NCBI GenBank assembly: GCA_021234155.1
Contig: JAJEKV010000163.1
Coordinates: 807,642-871,641 of the forward strand
Source of the DNA: Isoetes taiwanensis
Taxonomy: Eukaryota; Streptophyta; Lycopodiopsida; Isoetales; Isoetaceae
DNA length: 64,000 bases
Direction of reading: 5' to 3'
Shown here in pieces: positions 33,420-45,917 of this stretch (within the stretch, counting starts at the first letter, position 1; the number at the start of each line of letters is the position of its first letter). Below the pieces are notes generated by a model. The model had not been told where the DNA came from. It saw nothing but the letters and a program-made list of their open reading frames with translations, and ran no database searches. Both the position numbers and the translations under genes were made by a program.

Positions 33420-34940
33420 CTGACCTCCCTTCAATCAGGGGTCGAGATGTTTATTCGTGCATTCTCGCTTTGTTTTCTTTATATTTGGACTCGTTACATC
33501 GATTTGGGTTCAATGGATTTGGATGGGCAGAGCTATGATCGGTAGACTCTTCCCGACAAATTTGTGGGCCAGATGTCAAATCTTTCGTCATGCTAGAACG
33601 AATTGATTTTTTTTCTTAGACCCATCAGTGATCATGCTCTCATCGCATAATCAGAGCTCAATATACTAATTTTGGGGCACATGCAGATTTTTGCAAACAT
33701 TACAATACAGATTAGGGGATCTTTTACAACGAGGGGCATTTTTTTCACATAGACTAGAGAAATCGTTTAACACAAGTTAAAAGCATCCTTTTAACACAAA
33801 ATCTTGGAAGCGATTGTCATAGAAAATGGTTCCAAACCCCATTAAATATTGCGTTAACAAAAACCCAAAAACAATGTACAGACTTGATGCTATTCAAAAA
33901 TCGATGAAGCAAGATCCATGCCGAGGAAGACAAAGCGTAATCTAACCGCGAAAAGTGATGTATGGGGATCCAATCTTGAATAGAGAGGTATAGACTACAA
34001 GGCAAAGAGAAAAATTTGTGGATTCAAGCACTACTAGTATTTTGAACAGATTGAATTTTTGAACGATTCAAGCAGAGAGCCCAAATCAATCTCACTACCG
34101 CAATATAGCGTAAGAATGAGCAACAAAGGGGAACAGGAGGAACAAAGGGCGTAATGCAGGCGAAAAAATTCTATGGATCGCCAGATGGTCGCCGCCGAAA
34201 GGAGTAGATTATAAGCCACGTGGAAGTCTCGGGAGGATTATAGATTAGAATAAAAGAATATTCGAAAAAGATTATTACCGATCGTGATAATCTTGGGTTG
34301 TTCAGATTCCACAATCTAGCCCACCTCCAATCCAACCGGCTAGGAACAAAGGAGATCAAGATAAACATCGAGATCTATGATTTAAAACACGCTTATTCTC
34401 ACGGGACTAAGCACAGACCCACATGGATAAGATAATTGACGAAAGAATGCATGGATAGCGAAGGTTACCTTTGTGAATTTTCAATGTCGGAGGTCGAGTT
34501 CGAGTGCTCAGTCGAGCTTGAGCTCGAGGCCTTTATAGGTGAATTTACAACTGAGATTACATAATTGAATGGAAGACAATTGGGAGAAAATTGTGCATTT
34601 ATGACCCCCGGTATGATGGCAGCGAATTCATTGCGGATCACAACCAAATCCACCAATCGGGGCTAATCAACCTCTAAACAACTCGTAAATCAATTGCATC
34701 CAGATAAGTGGTAAGCGGAGCTCGATTATCCTTGATCTCGTGCTAATCGACCCATGCCCCAAGAGGAAGAAGCACAATAGCAATAACTCAATGCATATGA
34801 ATCATTGGGAGAGGGGCGATGAGGGGAGTCGCGTGAACTCGACTCATGCGAGCTCTACGCGATAATAGGGTGTCTATGATACATGATCACCTACCTCTAG
34901 ATCGCGGATCATCGGGGCCTAAATGCCACATTATGTATAT
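33420..34940. other. No gene recognised
   Basis: AT-rich, short frames only, no repeat structure noticed. Confidence 0.4.
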
Positions 34941-34942
34941 AG

Positions 34943-35226
34943 GAATGGCAATTTACTTGCCACTCATGGCAGGGAAACATGGCGACGCATGAAGCACGGA
35001 GCTCTGTTGACATGCCAGGAATGGCAAGTAAATTACCGCCATTGCCGCAAACGAAGAATGAAGTTAGGTGCATTCCAATGGCTAGAACCACGTGGTAAAA
35101 GCTTCGAATGTAGGGTAGAAGTTTAAGGTAAAATCTTGACGACATTGTTTTTCCCCGTTAACATTCTTGCAAAAGAAACATGCCGTGGCAAGGCACAATT
35201 GGCGATAAGGTTGGAATGCACCTAAT
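34943..35226. repeat. Nested small inverted repeats, possible MITE
   Basis: Two inverted pairs. AATGGCAATTTACTTGCCA (34945) faces TGGCAAGTAAATTACCGCCA (35025). TAGGTGCATTCCAA (35065-35078) faces an exact TTGGAATGCACCTA (35211-35224). The second pair, 160 bp end to end with TA at both outer edges, has the size of a miniature inverted-repeat transposon. Non-coding. Confidence 0.5.
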
Positions 35227-35229
35227 CGT

Positions 35230-35787
35230 CTTTACGCCCATCGAGGACGATTCATGACATAAGAAGGCCCCAAATCGCGGTCCAATCAGCTTAAATCTAG
35301 TTGCATGTTTCGACCCCTACTCATTCAACTCTCAAGAAGCTCAAATTCACATTTTTTTCAAAAGAATTGGTACCGATGGGATAAAATACTGTAAAAGAAC
35401 TAATGGTGTCTAATTTATTCCAAATCATGATGTTCTTGCTGTTCTATTTTTTACAAAATTACAAATGGTGCAACCTATTTGACTGGTCTATTATCAACCA
35501 GTATCAAAGCCTCTAGTATTACCACTAAAACCCCACAGCATTAGACACAAGGCGTGTGTTGCTGACAACAATGAGGAAGAGAAAGAAGTGGAAGCAAAGC
35601 AAACTGGAACAGGCACTTCCGAACTATGCAACTAATGGTTTCTATTTTAGAGAGGTACTCATGGCTGCAGCCTGGCAACATGCGTTTTACGGGGTCTCAA
35701 GGCAATGCTAGAGAAGTATCTCTGGGAAGCCTTCACATATTAAATTTATTGAGGTTTATGTATTTTTTACCTGGTGAGTAAAAAGAT
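35230..35787. other. No feature seen
   Basis: No frame or repeat of note. Confidence 0.4.
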
Positions 35788-36910
35788 TTGGGATGTTTGA
35801 GCTTGAAGTTAGCAGAGAGCCATAAAATGTATTTTGCCATCAGGATAATCTTTGAGAAAACCTGGTTTTGTAGAAATTGTCGAAGGAGACTTTACTTCAA
35901 TGGGTGCTGGTGGGCTGACACATTTGTAGCAAAAGAAGCATCCAGGTCATCATCGTCATCATGTACCTCTGCTGCATGCAATTGTTTGTTATATTACAGT
36001 ATAATAAAAAGGCTAGAATTTGTCTTGCATCTTCTAAATGCGAACATAAACTGTGATTCCTGCCCCAGGGTAAAAGCACTTTTATTCTTGATTGCCTGTT
36101 CCAAAGCTGGTTCCGTGCCAGTTTGGAGATAAAAAGAATGGCTAATAAGAGAGCAACATTGAACGAAGAAGTAAATTGTCCCTGGAAGAGTTTATCAGTA
36201 AAATTATGGAACCCAATACACCTGGTACTGCAACAGATGCTCTGCCTGGCCTGCACTGGTAAAGGGATAGATTACCATGTACCATGCACAAAATGTGTCA
36301 ATGGCTGCGGACCTGGTAAGCATGAAGCTTGAAGACTCACTTTGTGTATGCAGATCAGGTTGGCGTAAAAGAAACGCCGCCATACATTTTTGATTCCAAA
36401 TTTAAAAATGGCCCTACAGTTGGCAGCAGATTATGAAAGATTCCACCTATTTCATGATGACCGAGCTAACTCTGCAAATGGATAGACCAGATTTTCAGTG
36501 GCTTATGAATGGACCAAAGCAAGATCTGAAGTTCTTCTTCCTTATGCTGATCCCAATGTTACTGCATGGAATGCGGTGATCAGAGGTTCAAGAAGTGGAT
36601 CCTCTTATTCTCCAGGATATAGTACCTCCAGGATTTTATCCTAGTGCAGATGGAGCAGGTTGCTGCTCCAGTATCAATCACGGAATGGTTCAGCTAAACT
36701 GCCCATGTCGCACAGAAAATATGTTCAATTGAATGCATATCGGCAGGGCTACGAAAGTTTATTCAAAATGGCTGCGGCACATGTAAATTCACCCCTGGAG
36801 ACCCCAGAAAGCACTACTAATGGTAACGCTAAGGCGGGTAATCCAATCTCACATTTATCCTGGGATTATTCGCTTCCGCAGTTGTGTTACAACGACCGCG
36901 GTTTTGTTTA
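35788..36910 (+). pseudogene. Unidentified decayed coding-like region
   Basis: Several frames share the plus direction with protein-like wording: CLACTGKGIDYHVPCTKC (about 36243-36296), QVGVKETPPYIFDSKFKNGP (about 36356-36415), PLILQDIVPPGFYPSADGAG (about 36600-36660) and a C-terminal frame at 36660-36911. Frame changes separate them. I do not recognise the family. The Cys pairs suggest a zinc-binding piece. It could be an old transposase or host gene remnant, or chance. Confidence 0.3.
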
Positions 36911-36911
36911 G

Positions 36912-38175
36912 CGAACTTGTTGAAATGTATTGAATTTTGAGCAGACCCAACTCCTGCTGATCTGGTTTCTGCACAATGACCGCGACAAATTTGTACCAAA
37001 ACAAAAGCACGCAGGAGCTTTTTCCGGTTCAATAGATCATCTTTAAATAAAAAACTCTCAGAATCAGCCGGAAGTCGCTCGGCCGGATAGTGTATCAGAT
37101 GCGTTGAAGTTTTAAGCCAACTCTCGAAGCTAAAACATTGAATTAATTCTTCAAAACTGGAATCTTTTCTAAAGGAGCAATCTAATGGAAGGTAAATATT
37201 TGGATTGCAAAAGGCTTGAAGTTGTAGCGGTTACCCCGAATGCTTTACTTTATAATTTGTTTGCACCCTAAAGAGAGAGAATGTTTTACTGAACTATTCC
37301 CCATGTAACTTAACACGAAATGTTTCATGGCGAGTGTGCCGCCAAGTGAAATCTTCCACCAAAACCAATCACCTCCAATGGGTATTATCAACAAATAAAC
37401 AAGGTGTTGTCGCAAAGTACGCCCCATAACGGGGAAACCTGACCAAAAAAATCTGAGAGAGGAGAGGCGGAGCACAAATTTGGCCATCATGCTGTTCTCG
37501 ATCTTTCTCCAGTATCAGAGGTATAAAAGGCACGTGAACCGGCTTGGGTATAGTTCTATGAAGTCTACCTCAATGGCATGGACGTGACCATGCTGTTGTC
37601 CTTTTGTAGCATACCAGCAATCTCACCACCGTCTGTAGTGGAATGTGATTCATCAGCAAAAATATACTCACAAATCCTCATAACAGGCTTGGCATTCTTG
37701 GTTGTTTCGCAAAGCCTGTATTTGCCATGGTTTGCACATCCTCACGGATGTATGAAATGGCCAGGACTGGAAATATAATCATTCAAACGATTAGGTTTCC
37801 AGAAAAGGGGCTTTGGAGCAAAGATGATGCGAAACCAGGCACATGCCAACGAGAGAAGTACGAGGTAACCTTTCCAATATCTGGCACGGAAGGGCCGAAA
37901 TGAAAGTGAAATGGCCCATATTTAAATGCAAAAGAAGATTAAAATCAAGAGCAAGCAGCACCAAGATGTTCTGGAAATTTTATCAGCGCGGTACAGCGTA
38001 AGCAGCTCAAGGTTCTTCCAGTACTAAGAAAGTACATGTTGAGGTGCTGCTAAATGCACGCAAATCCACATGAATGCTTTTCGTGTCCACACAAAGTGTT
38101 CAAATGATAATAAAATGTATCAACTGCCAAATTAATTTGTTAAACGTTACAGCCTTAAAATTTTCACGTGATGCA
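36912..38175. other. No gene recognised
   Basis: Short frames only; no repeats noticed. Confidence 0.4.
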
Positions 38176-38179
38176 GCAC

Positions 38180-39060
38180 TGAGCAGAGAGGGAGTATTTG
38201 CTACAATAACGAGGCGGTTTTTCCAAATTGGAGTAACGAATCTCCCTTTAAATGTATAACCAGCTAATTCGGTAAAATAGACTTGTAGATTTCCAGTCCC
38301 GCCATTTTTAAGTTTTTCCTAATGAGACTAAAATAATGATGAAGATAAATGAGACAAAAGCAACTACTGAAAGAGTATGTTGAAAAGGTGTTTATTAATT
38401 CTGGGCAATCAGTTGTGGTGTCGCAAATAGTATCCCAGAGAATATTTGGGTAATAACTTTCTGCTAGACATCCAAAGCCTTCTGCTTGTCAGCCCCGCAT
38501 AATGTCCCTTGGTTTCATCTCGTCACCACCTGATCTTCAGTGAGAAACATGAAGGATGCAAGCCGCTACTTTTTTCCCATGGCGAGTTTGTTCTAAAGTG
38601 TGCATTGTCATACAACAGAGGGCTAATACACAATAACGGTATGGTCGCCGATATCGCCATTAAATTGCACTCCCTTTAAAATCGATATAAATCGGCTAAT
38701 CTGGTGGTAGAAATTTGGACTCAGATTTCCAGTCCCCACATTTACAAGCTTCTTCAATGAGATCAAAAATAATGTGATACATAAAACGAGGATGAAAGCA
38801 AACTGAAGGAGAGCTGGTGTTGCATTTATTAATTCCCAGGTAATCAATGTGAAATCAAGAAATTAGTATTCTAGGAGAATTATTTTGGTACTTCAACTTT
38901 CTCAAGCTAGATGACCAAGCCCTCGGCTTGTCATTCCCCAGGCTTGTCCTTATTTTCATCCTACCACCTTGACTTGTGTGCAAGTGGAGTGTTGCCAGCG
39001 ATGGGCCTGCTGTATACAATTTTTTTTTTCCTGCCATGAGTTGGTTCTAAAGGATGTAAT
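38180..39060. repeat. Tandem duplication, period about 440 bp
   Basis: 38180-38610 and 38620-39060 align along most of their length. Shared landmarks are AGATTTCCAGTCCC (38288 and 38725), TTTATTAATTC (38391 and 38825), GGCTTGTCA-type wording (38482 and 38932) and GAGTT.GTTCTAAA (38585 and 39040). They are clearly diverged. No frame is conserved between them. Confidence 0.75.
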
Positions 39061-41900
39061 AGTACCTCTTACCGGAGCAAGGTACGAATTTCTGGTCGAC
39101 CTGTGACAGAAATTGCTGAACCTGGGGCTGGCAAACTGAAGAAATTCCTGGTTTAAACGGAGGCAGTCTCCAAACTGCCCCATGCTGGCCTCTACAGGGC
39201 ATTCACCGATGGCATCAGTATTTTGTAGGCGATTACTTCGTCATATGCAAGTACGCCGGCGCATATACATAAATGCCCGAAGTGATAATATTTGCCCCGT
39301 CGACGAGCCGCCGCTTGGTTTCACAAGCAAAAGATGGATATGTTTTTTAAAGTTTTAAAATTTTCCAGAGATACCTTCACAGTCAAAATACTTGGCAGCC
39401 TGTCAATCTCTATACCTTGCCCAGTAATAGATGCTTCATTATAGAGAAAGCTCAAGACCTGCAGCGCTACAAAGTGTTAGTACGTGCCATGAATTGCCAG
39501 AATAAATAACATAAAGTACCTACGTCACATTATTTGAACTTTTGATTCTCCATCAGAAACCGCTTTGCGGCTCGAGCTTTCGCCGCCCCCACTTCGATCA
39601 GATGTATATTTCAAAGTATTTTCGTGTATATTGGCATTTTGAAACCAAATTAGAACTTATAAATATCTTTTGACAAATGAGTATCTACTCATGCCTGGGT
39701 CAAGCAAACTTGGCTCAGGCAAAATGATTTCCATTTCATCCTTCGCGTTAAATATTTAATGCAATACCACGGTCGAAATGCGAAGCCGTTCTATAATTCG
39801 GCCCCTTGTTCTCTCATCTAGCTCAGATATCGCGTAGCCACCGGTGAACCCAGCGGCGCGTGAGGGATTCCTACGCAGAGCGTAGAGTACTGCTTTGATT
39901 GCCGAATTCGTATTTTCTGCAGATTTAACATGAAATGAAGCGAATTGCAGCTTTTACATCGCGACGAGTCTCTAAATTTACCGGATTACATAAAACGCGA
40001 AGCCAAATTGTAAATTGCTGGCTATTCGCTTTATTTTGGGTCCTCCCAAAGGGTGCCGCTTGAATGTAAAGGTATTGATTTGGATTCCTCGGTCATGACG
40101 TTTATCTGAGACGGCTTTTTCCACGTGGTATAGCAAGAGCGGCCAGCCGCCCAGTCAGTGGTTTCTCTAGTGGAAACAGCTTGAGCAGGCGAAACAAACA
40201 AAACGTGGTCTGATGCTCTTAAGGAGCAGGCTACGGGAGTGATAATAGAGTCGCCTGACTCGTAACTCGGCGTTCACCTTGGTTGTCCTTCTTACGTATG
40301 ATTTGATTGGAATACATAGTATTGTCTTTTGTTAGTTCTGAAGCTTCCAAGTGTTGGTTTAGACTCTGCTTGTGGCGGCCAAAGAACGTAATTCATCAGA
40401 ACGTTGGCTAAAATTTCTTTAACTGAAAATATTGACTGCTGAGCGCATATGTACAACCAGTTCGAGAATACAAGAAAGCGAAATATAAAAATTTGTCATC
40501 GTTTTTGTAATATGATTTCAGTACTATAATGGGGAAACTTTAGAGGTGGAATAAATGGTAACTTTTATTGCCGCCATAAGAGAGATGAATCACCATCCAA
40601 GATTGCATGGTGGTGCCATGATATGCCACTTTGATTCTTTTTCATTCTGAATCTATAATCAAATATAGGCCTCTAGTAAACAAGGAGGAAAACCTGGTTA
40701 GTCATTTCTAATCCGCATTTCGGTACTATATTATGGCAAAGTAAATGGATGAATTTTCAAAGTGATGGAGAATTTAATTTGGCACAAATGGAATAATTTC
40801 CATTTCAAATATAGAGCCACCCGCCAGGCGAAATTCTAAGTAAAATATCATAATAACACGTCTACAATATCTAAAGGCCTATACCGGCAAATCCAGGAAA
40901 TTTTGCAGTTGGATTCATAGCAGTCCTCTATGCGTTAAAGCTTATTTTTCTCTAAGAAATTTAGTTGCGAGCCACCCGCAGCATTTCACGTATGCATTGC
41001 GCTCAATCATTTGTACGGACCACGTTAAGTCGGAATAATGGGATGAGAGATGGCATCAGCATGAGCAATATACATCGAAAATACAGTCTAATGGTGAATA
41101 AAACATGCGCAGTATCATTGGGGTTCAGATCAGTACCAAGGCAATATTCGTCCCTATGGCATGCCAGCAACAAAAGAGGTACCTGGTTTCGTTATTCTGC
41201 ACATAGTTTTGTTCATAATCTTAGCTTTTAAAGTAAATACCTTTGACTACTAAAAGGCTAAATAGAATCACATTACAATGAGCAGTGAATAATAAAGTGC
41301 AAAATTATATTTCATTATGTTATAAACCCTACAATTAATTATCAGGTAAATTTTAGACTGAGCCATTATGGGGATGAAGTAAGCCATTCGTGGTTCTCGA
41401 CCGCATCGAGCGTCCCTGAATCAAATGACCTGCACCTCATCCCCAACATGGTAACGTGAAGCAGATATCTGTCAGCGACTGGGCTGGCCATGTACTGAGG
41501 TTGCTTCCCATTCCGACGGAATAGCTCCCCACTTTGCCATGTTGCCGGTAATACGCGAAGTTTTCCAAGTCACCAAAGTTCCTTTTACACTAGCACAAAG
41601 AATAGGAAACGCTAAAAAGTAATAATAAAGGCATTTGCAACGCGATCAGTATCATCCTGTTACCTGACTATTACGAGATGAAACAACTATATAGGTGTCG
41701 CCACCAGCGTCGAACATTTCGCCCGTCGCCAAGACTTCTTCTTAACCACAGCCTTCTTTCCACCTTTTGTTTCCCTTTGTCTTTACTCTTGCCCATCCTT
41801 TCAAATTTCTCCCAAAGTGCAGGTGGTGCAGCTCATGCTAATTCGCCTTCCATTCTCCTCGCTGACGCTTCAAAAGGCTGAACATTTGATATGCTTTAGA
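39061..41900. other. No gene recognised
   Basis: Low-coding sequence with short frames only. It may include the start of the relic copia LTR that ends at 42329, but its left end was not found. Confidence 0.4.
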
Positions 41901-41999
41901 GGAGAGAACTACTTACGTTGATACTGGCTGTATAGTTTATGCCAAAATATAAAGTAGTTGTTATATCAGCCGGCTTGAGCCAAATTTTATACTAACTTC

Positions 42000-42329
42000 T
42001 ACAGCGTTCGCCATTTATCGATTCTTCGTGAGATCGGTCCTATATGGCTTCGATCTAACAATATGTTCTGCGCATAAAAATCTAACCGGGTAAGTTATAG
42101 AACTCATGGATCGAATGCTTTGTTTGGGCCACGGAGATACGATCAATATTGCTACGTTGATTGGGTCAATCATTTTTGAATGTAAAGGGAAATTCACCGG
42201 TGAGCACTCAATGGTCTCGTTAATTTCAAATATTATATGAACCATTGACATTAGTCTGCCTATTCCTATCATTTAAATGACTGGTTAAACCTCGATTTTG
42301 GCTAATTTTCCCTTAGCTATTTTTCTTCA
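42000..42329 (+). repeat. 5' LTR (right part) of relic copia 2
   Basis: The sequence before 42329 ends ..TTTTTCTTCA, like the intact copia LTR end ..ATACTCTTCA, and is followed after one base by a primer-binding site. The LTR start is not identified, so 42000 is a guide. Confidence 0.5.
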
Positions 42330-42330
42330 T

Positions 42331-42343
42331 TGGTATCGTAGCC
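42331..42343 (+). promoter_or_regulatory. Primer-binding site of relic copia 2
   Basis: TGGTATCGTAGCC, close to the tRNA-iMet complement TGGTATCAGAGCC. ATGTC at 42347 sits as ATGTC does in the intact copia. Confidence 0.7.
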
Positions 42344-42346
42344 AAG

Positions 42347-42477
42347 ATGTCAACTGCTGGTGCAAATCGGGCGCAATAACGCATTGGAGGTTTTCAAGGC
42401 AGCACGTTTTAATTGAAAGTATGAATAAGGCGGTGCACTTGAATGAAAATCTACAAATTATAGAAGGAAAAAGTGGA
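42347..42477 (+). pseudogene. gag: Relic copia 2 gag start
   Basis: MSTAGANRAQ followed by stops. It is recognised by its position after the primer-binding site and its likeness to the intact copia start. It is interrupted at about 42478 by a minus-strand gypsy relic; copia sequence resumes at 46468. Confidence 0.5.
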
Positions 42478-43055
42478 TGACTTCGCGAATCAATCATGCA
42501 GCGCGCTTCGTAACTGCATGTGAGGAGGAGGTGGCAGGCAACGTAGTTCTGCGAACTCTACGCAGCCGTAAAAATACGCAAGAAATACGCAAGAAATATG
42601 CCAAGATTTGCGCGAACTGGAGAGGCGAACAGCACCCGCAGGCACAGCCCGGCGACAAGCAGAACACGTAGACATGCGCAGCCTGGCGACTGGCGCTGAA
42701 CTCGAATGGTTCGACAGCGAAAGAGTTACCCTATATATTCCAGGCCACCGGCCGGACGGCCACCAATGGATGAGATCGCTGCTTTTGGCAACGCGTATAA
42801 TCTCTTAGGTTCTAAAATATTGTAGAACCTCCCGAGCAGTCCTGTACAAGGCGAGGGTACACGGCGATTGTTCTCAACAAATGCTGGAAAATTTACGGCG
42901 GCAGGTGCACTCGCGAATCGAAGGTTGGGCGTAGTTTAAAACTCCGGCTCGGTGCAACTACCCGCTATGTACCGCGGTGACGATCATCTTTGCACATAAT
43001 GCAGGCAATTGCCCCGGTGATGATGTGAATATCCGTGATGGTCGGGGTTACACCA
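42478..43055 (-). repeat. 3' LTR of the minus-strand gypsy relic
   Basis: It aligns with 45918-46467: AAGAAATATGCCAAGAT (42591), AATGGATGAGATCGC (42764), TCTAAAATATTGTAGAACCTC (42811), CAGGTGCACT and GGTGCAACTACCC (about 42952). A TATA-like CCTATATATT lies at 42731. Confidence 0.75.
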
Positions 43056-43186
43056 TCCCTCTCCCACGACGCAGCTATGAGTCCTTCTGAGTCAGCTTCC
43101 AGTACTCAAACTTGGTTTGAACCGTAACGCTTGCAACTCGCGAATTTTACGTGAGCATGGCCCGATTCTCGGCAGGCCCGTTCTAC

Positions 43187-43378
43187 TCACTCTGGCTTTG
43201 AAAATTCTCCACCCATTAACGTAATACAATCGTCAATAAGAAACTGAGTCCGTAACTTTAAAATCAAATTCTCATAATCATCGGCCTTACCGCGGCGCGC
43301 GCGAGAAACGCTGATCCGTAAAGTATTGATTGTGTAGGGCTCCAATAGAGAAACATAAAATACCGGATGAAATTTCAA
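43187..43378 (-). pseudogene. Integrase C-terminal fragment of the minus-strand gypsy
   Basis: FHPVFYVSLLEPY is the hallmark tail of Ty3/gypsy integrase (family HPVFHVSLLEPY). It lies just upstream, in element direction, of the polypurine tract and 3' LTR, as expected. Confidence 0.75.
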
Positions 43379-45042
43379 ACAACCGAGGAGCCTGTTTTAA
43401 CGCCACATCGCCGATCCGGGGCCGCATCCTTAGGCGAACAAGACTACGATGGTCGTTTATTGCGTGGACGCGGAGTAGATGTCCCTACGGCCAGCCGTAT
43501 TGCTGTCACCAAACGAAACTTAGGAGAGCTTCCGCCGGTGACAAACGAGCACGCCTGAGCAGCGCCTGGCGTCGCTGAAGATGATGTTGAAGATCCCATT
43601 GAAGAGCCCGGAGTTTCAAGTCGACGTAGTATTTCGACCAGCCGCCAGCCACGGCGGACTCAACGAGGATGCCGACGTATTTAAAAGAATGGATCACAAG
43701 AAGCATTTATCGAAGTTATTATAGAAAATCACGGGTGAAGAGAATCGCCTGCAATCATCTCATTTACAACCGGATAAAAACACCTTAAATATTGCCGGCA
43801 GTAGTTCATTAGTGCGCCCTACCGTCATTACTTTCAGGGGATGATGACCGCATGTCAAAGGAGTACCGATATGCAATACCCAAAAGCCGCGTCAAAAATC
43901 CCCAACAATCAGACATGTGGTCCAATTTATCGCCGACGATAGTATCAGTAAGCCAGAAGTCCTGACTACTGCTGTATTAGCAGCACGATCCGCTTGTTTC
44001 CTCACCGTGATAGGATGTTGCAGAATAAAATATCACCAGAGAAATCCACTAACGAATAAACCTGATGGCATCATAAATCTCCGAGAGGACCGCAATTCTA
44101 GATAAAGCCCATAGAAATGTCATGTCCATTTAAACGAGTGGTCAGTTAGCTAGTGAGGAAGATGCCTTGGAACCTGGTTCGAACAGATGCCTACGATCGA
44201 ATAAAAATCTTCACAGAGCTTACTGGTTCTGCGCCACCAATAATTCCGGCCCACAAAGTTCAGCATCTGCCCATCAAGCGTCCGTAATTATGAATCATGG
44301 CGTCTTAGAGAATCCAAAGCCTAGAAGCACCATCCCCGCATAAAAGTCCTCGAACAAGAGTCCATCTCGAATCCTCAAACGAGATCATAGTCCCATCAAA
44401 AGACGTCGGTGAAGATGATGCATTAAGGTGTGAGAATACATCCTGAGCCAATGGATCGAAGGCGTAGATGCTCTAACAGCATTCCAACAAGGCCGATCCT
44501 ACCAACAAAGTGAGGCCATAAGTCGAACCGTCGTGCCCTAGAATAACTGCGGATTGCCGGCCAAATGCGTGATCACCTAGCTTGGGTCAAGATATGGCGC
44601 GCACGCTTCCTTGGAGTGGATCCAGGACGGTACTGACTGAAATCAATCCGAGATAATACTGACATGCCACCGGCCCGGCGACCGCCATACCGAGCAACCG
44701 AAAATACTCACCTCGATGATCCCGCGTAGATCACACCTTATAAGCGATCCTTCCAGAAATGTCTCCCCATCTCGAAGAATCACCGTATCACCAACTTCAT
44801 GCCCAATGGGATAGTTGATTTCGCAAAACAAACTTTCGGTGAGCGGAGCGTTTATTGATGCAATTCATGGTCACTTCCTCCCGTGATGCGATCCTACCAA
44901 GCTTAAGAAAAATCGTAAGCATTTGCTCTACAAATATAGGGGCTGGGAAGATCTCAGATGAGCAAGAACTGCACGTGGTGCGCGATACCGGTGGTAATCT
45001 TAAAGCGTGATGCCGCCTCCACGTACCCATTCGGCAACATCC

Positions 45043-45365
45043 TTAACCGCGAGGGCGGTCAAAGAAAGGCACTTCAATAATCCCAATGAAACGGCGAAAT
45101 TGGCAACTCAAAGCCATCAAATATTCTAACGGATGAAGGTAAGCCGCTACCTGCATCAGTGGACACCTTTCGAGGTCCATAGGAGACCCATGTGAGTGAT
45201 GCTGAGCAGCCAAGAACTCCATATTATCCTCGCTTCTAACCGACACTTCTCAAGTTTGGCATATAACCCATGCCGGTTTTGAAGGCATGTCAATATGCCT
45301 CTCATAGTTCTTCTTTGCAGGTCTTGTATCAACTTAAGAATATCATCCCAAATAGATGACAACAA
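45043..45365 (-). pseudogene. RT fragment of the minus-strand gypsy
   Basis: Two overlapping minus frames hold WDDILKLIQDLQ (from 45348), NRHGLYAKLEKCRLEA (about 45248-45295) and HGSPMDLERCPL, RRFIGII further left. These match the gypsy RT palm-to-connection blocks (DDILIFS...GLYAKLEKC...ISMDP...RRFI). One frameshift near 45240 separates them. The catalytic box keeps both Asp residues. Confidence 0.8.
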
Positions 45366-45917
45366 AAGTGTCTAAGAATCCCTAAAAATATCATTGACTA
45401 TATACCGAACATCACTTATACATTGTAAGTCCAACGCAAGTATAACTGCGTAATTGGGCACGGCTGCACGGTACCGCAGCGCTGTTTTCCACTAATGCTC
45501 CCCACCACAAGATCTAGAGGCACCTTAAGATCAATCTTCGTAGGCCACGCACACCTTGGAGTACAGCAGTTGTACCCAGGAACCGCCTTTCTCCAATAAA
45601 GGAGCAAACTAAATCCAGGGAGCCGGCCTCTGCGGAGAAGAGAACTAATCAGCCCCACTGTTCTGGGCCGTGGATATCGCGAGTGATGGAGCCCAATCTC
45701 CGGGCCAAGCCCGATTCGGCCCAAAAACTTGAGCTGACCGCGCCGCCAACCTCTTCGGCAGCTGGATCTTTGTGGCCTGGCGGCTCAACTTGCCAGCCGT
45801 ATTCATGTGAATCAATACGCCTTTAAGCCTTTGTATGTCCAATCAATCGGCCGCATACTTGAACAAACTTAATTTTACTTTTAATAAAGTTGGAATCTCC
45901 ACAGATATGTTCAAATA

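Noticed and set aside
36309-36359. Possible intron (GTAAGC donor to TGTATGCAG acceptor) in the coding-like relic
   Set aside because: About 48 bp is too short for a plant spliceosomal intron, and the exons are not identified.
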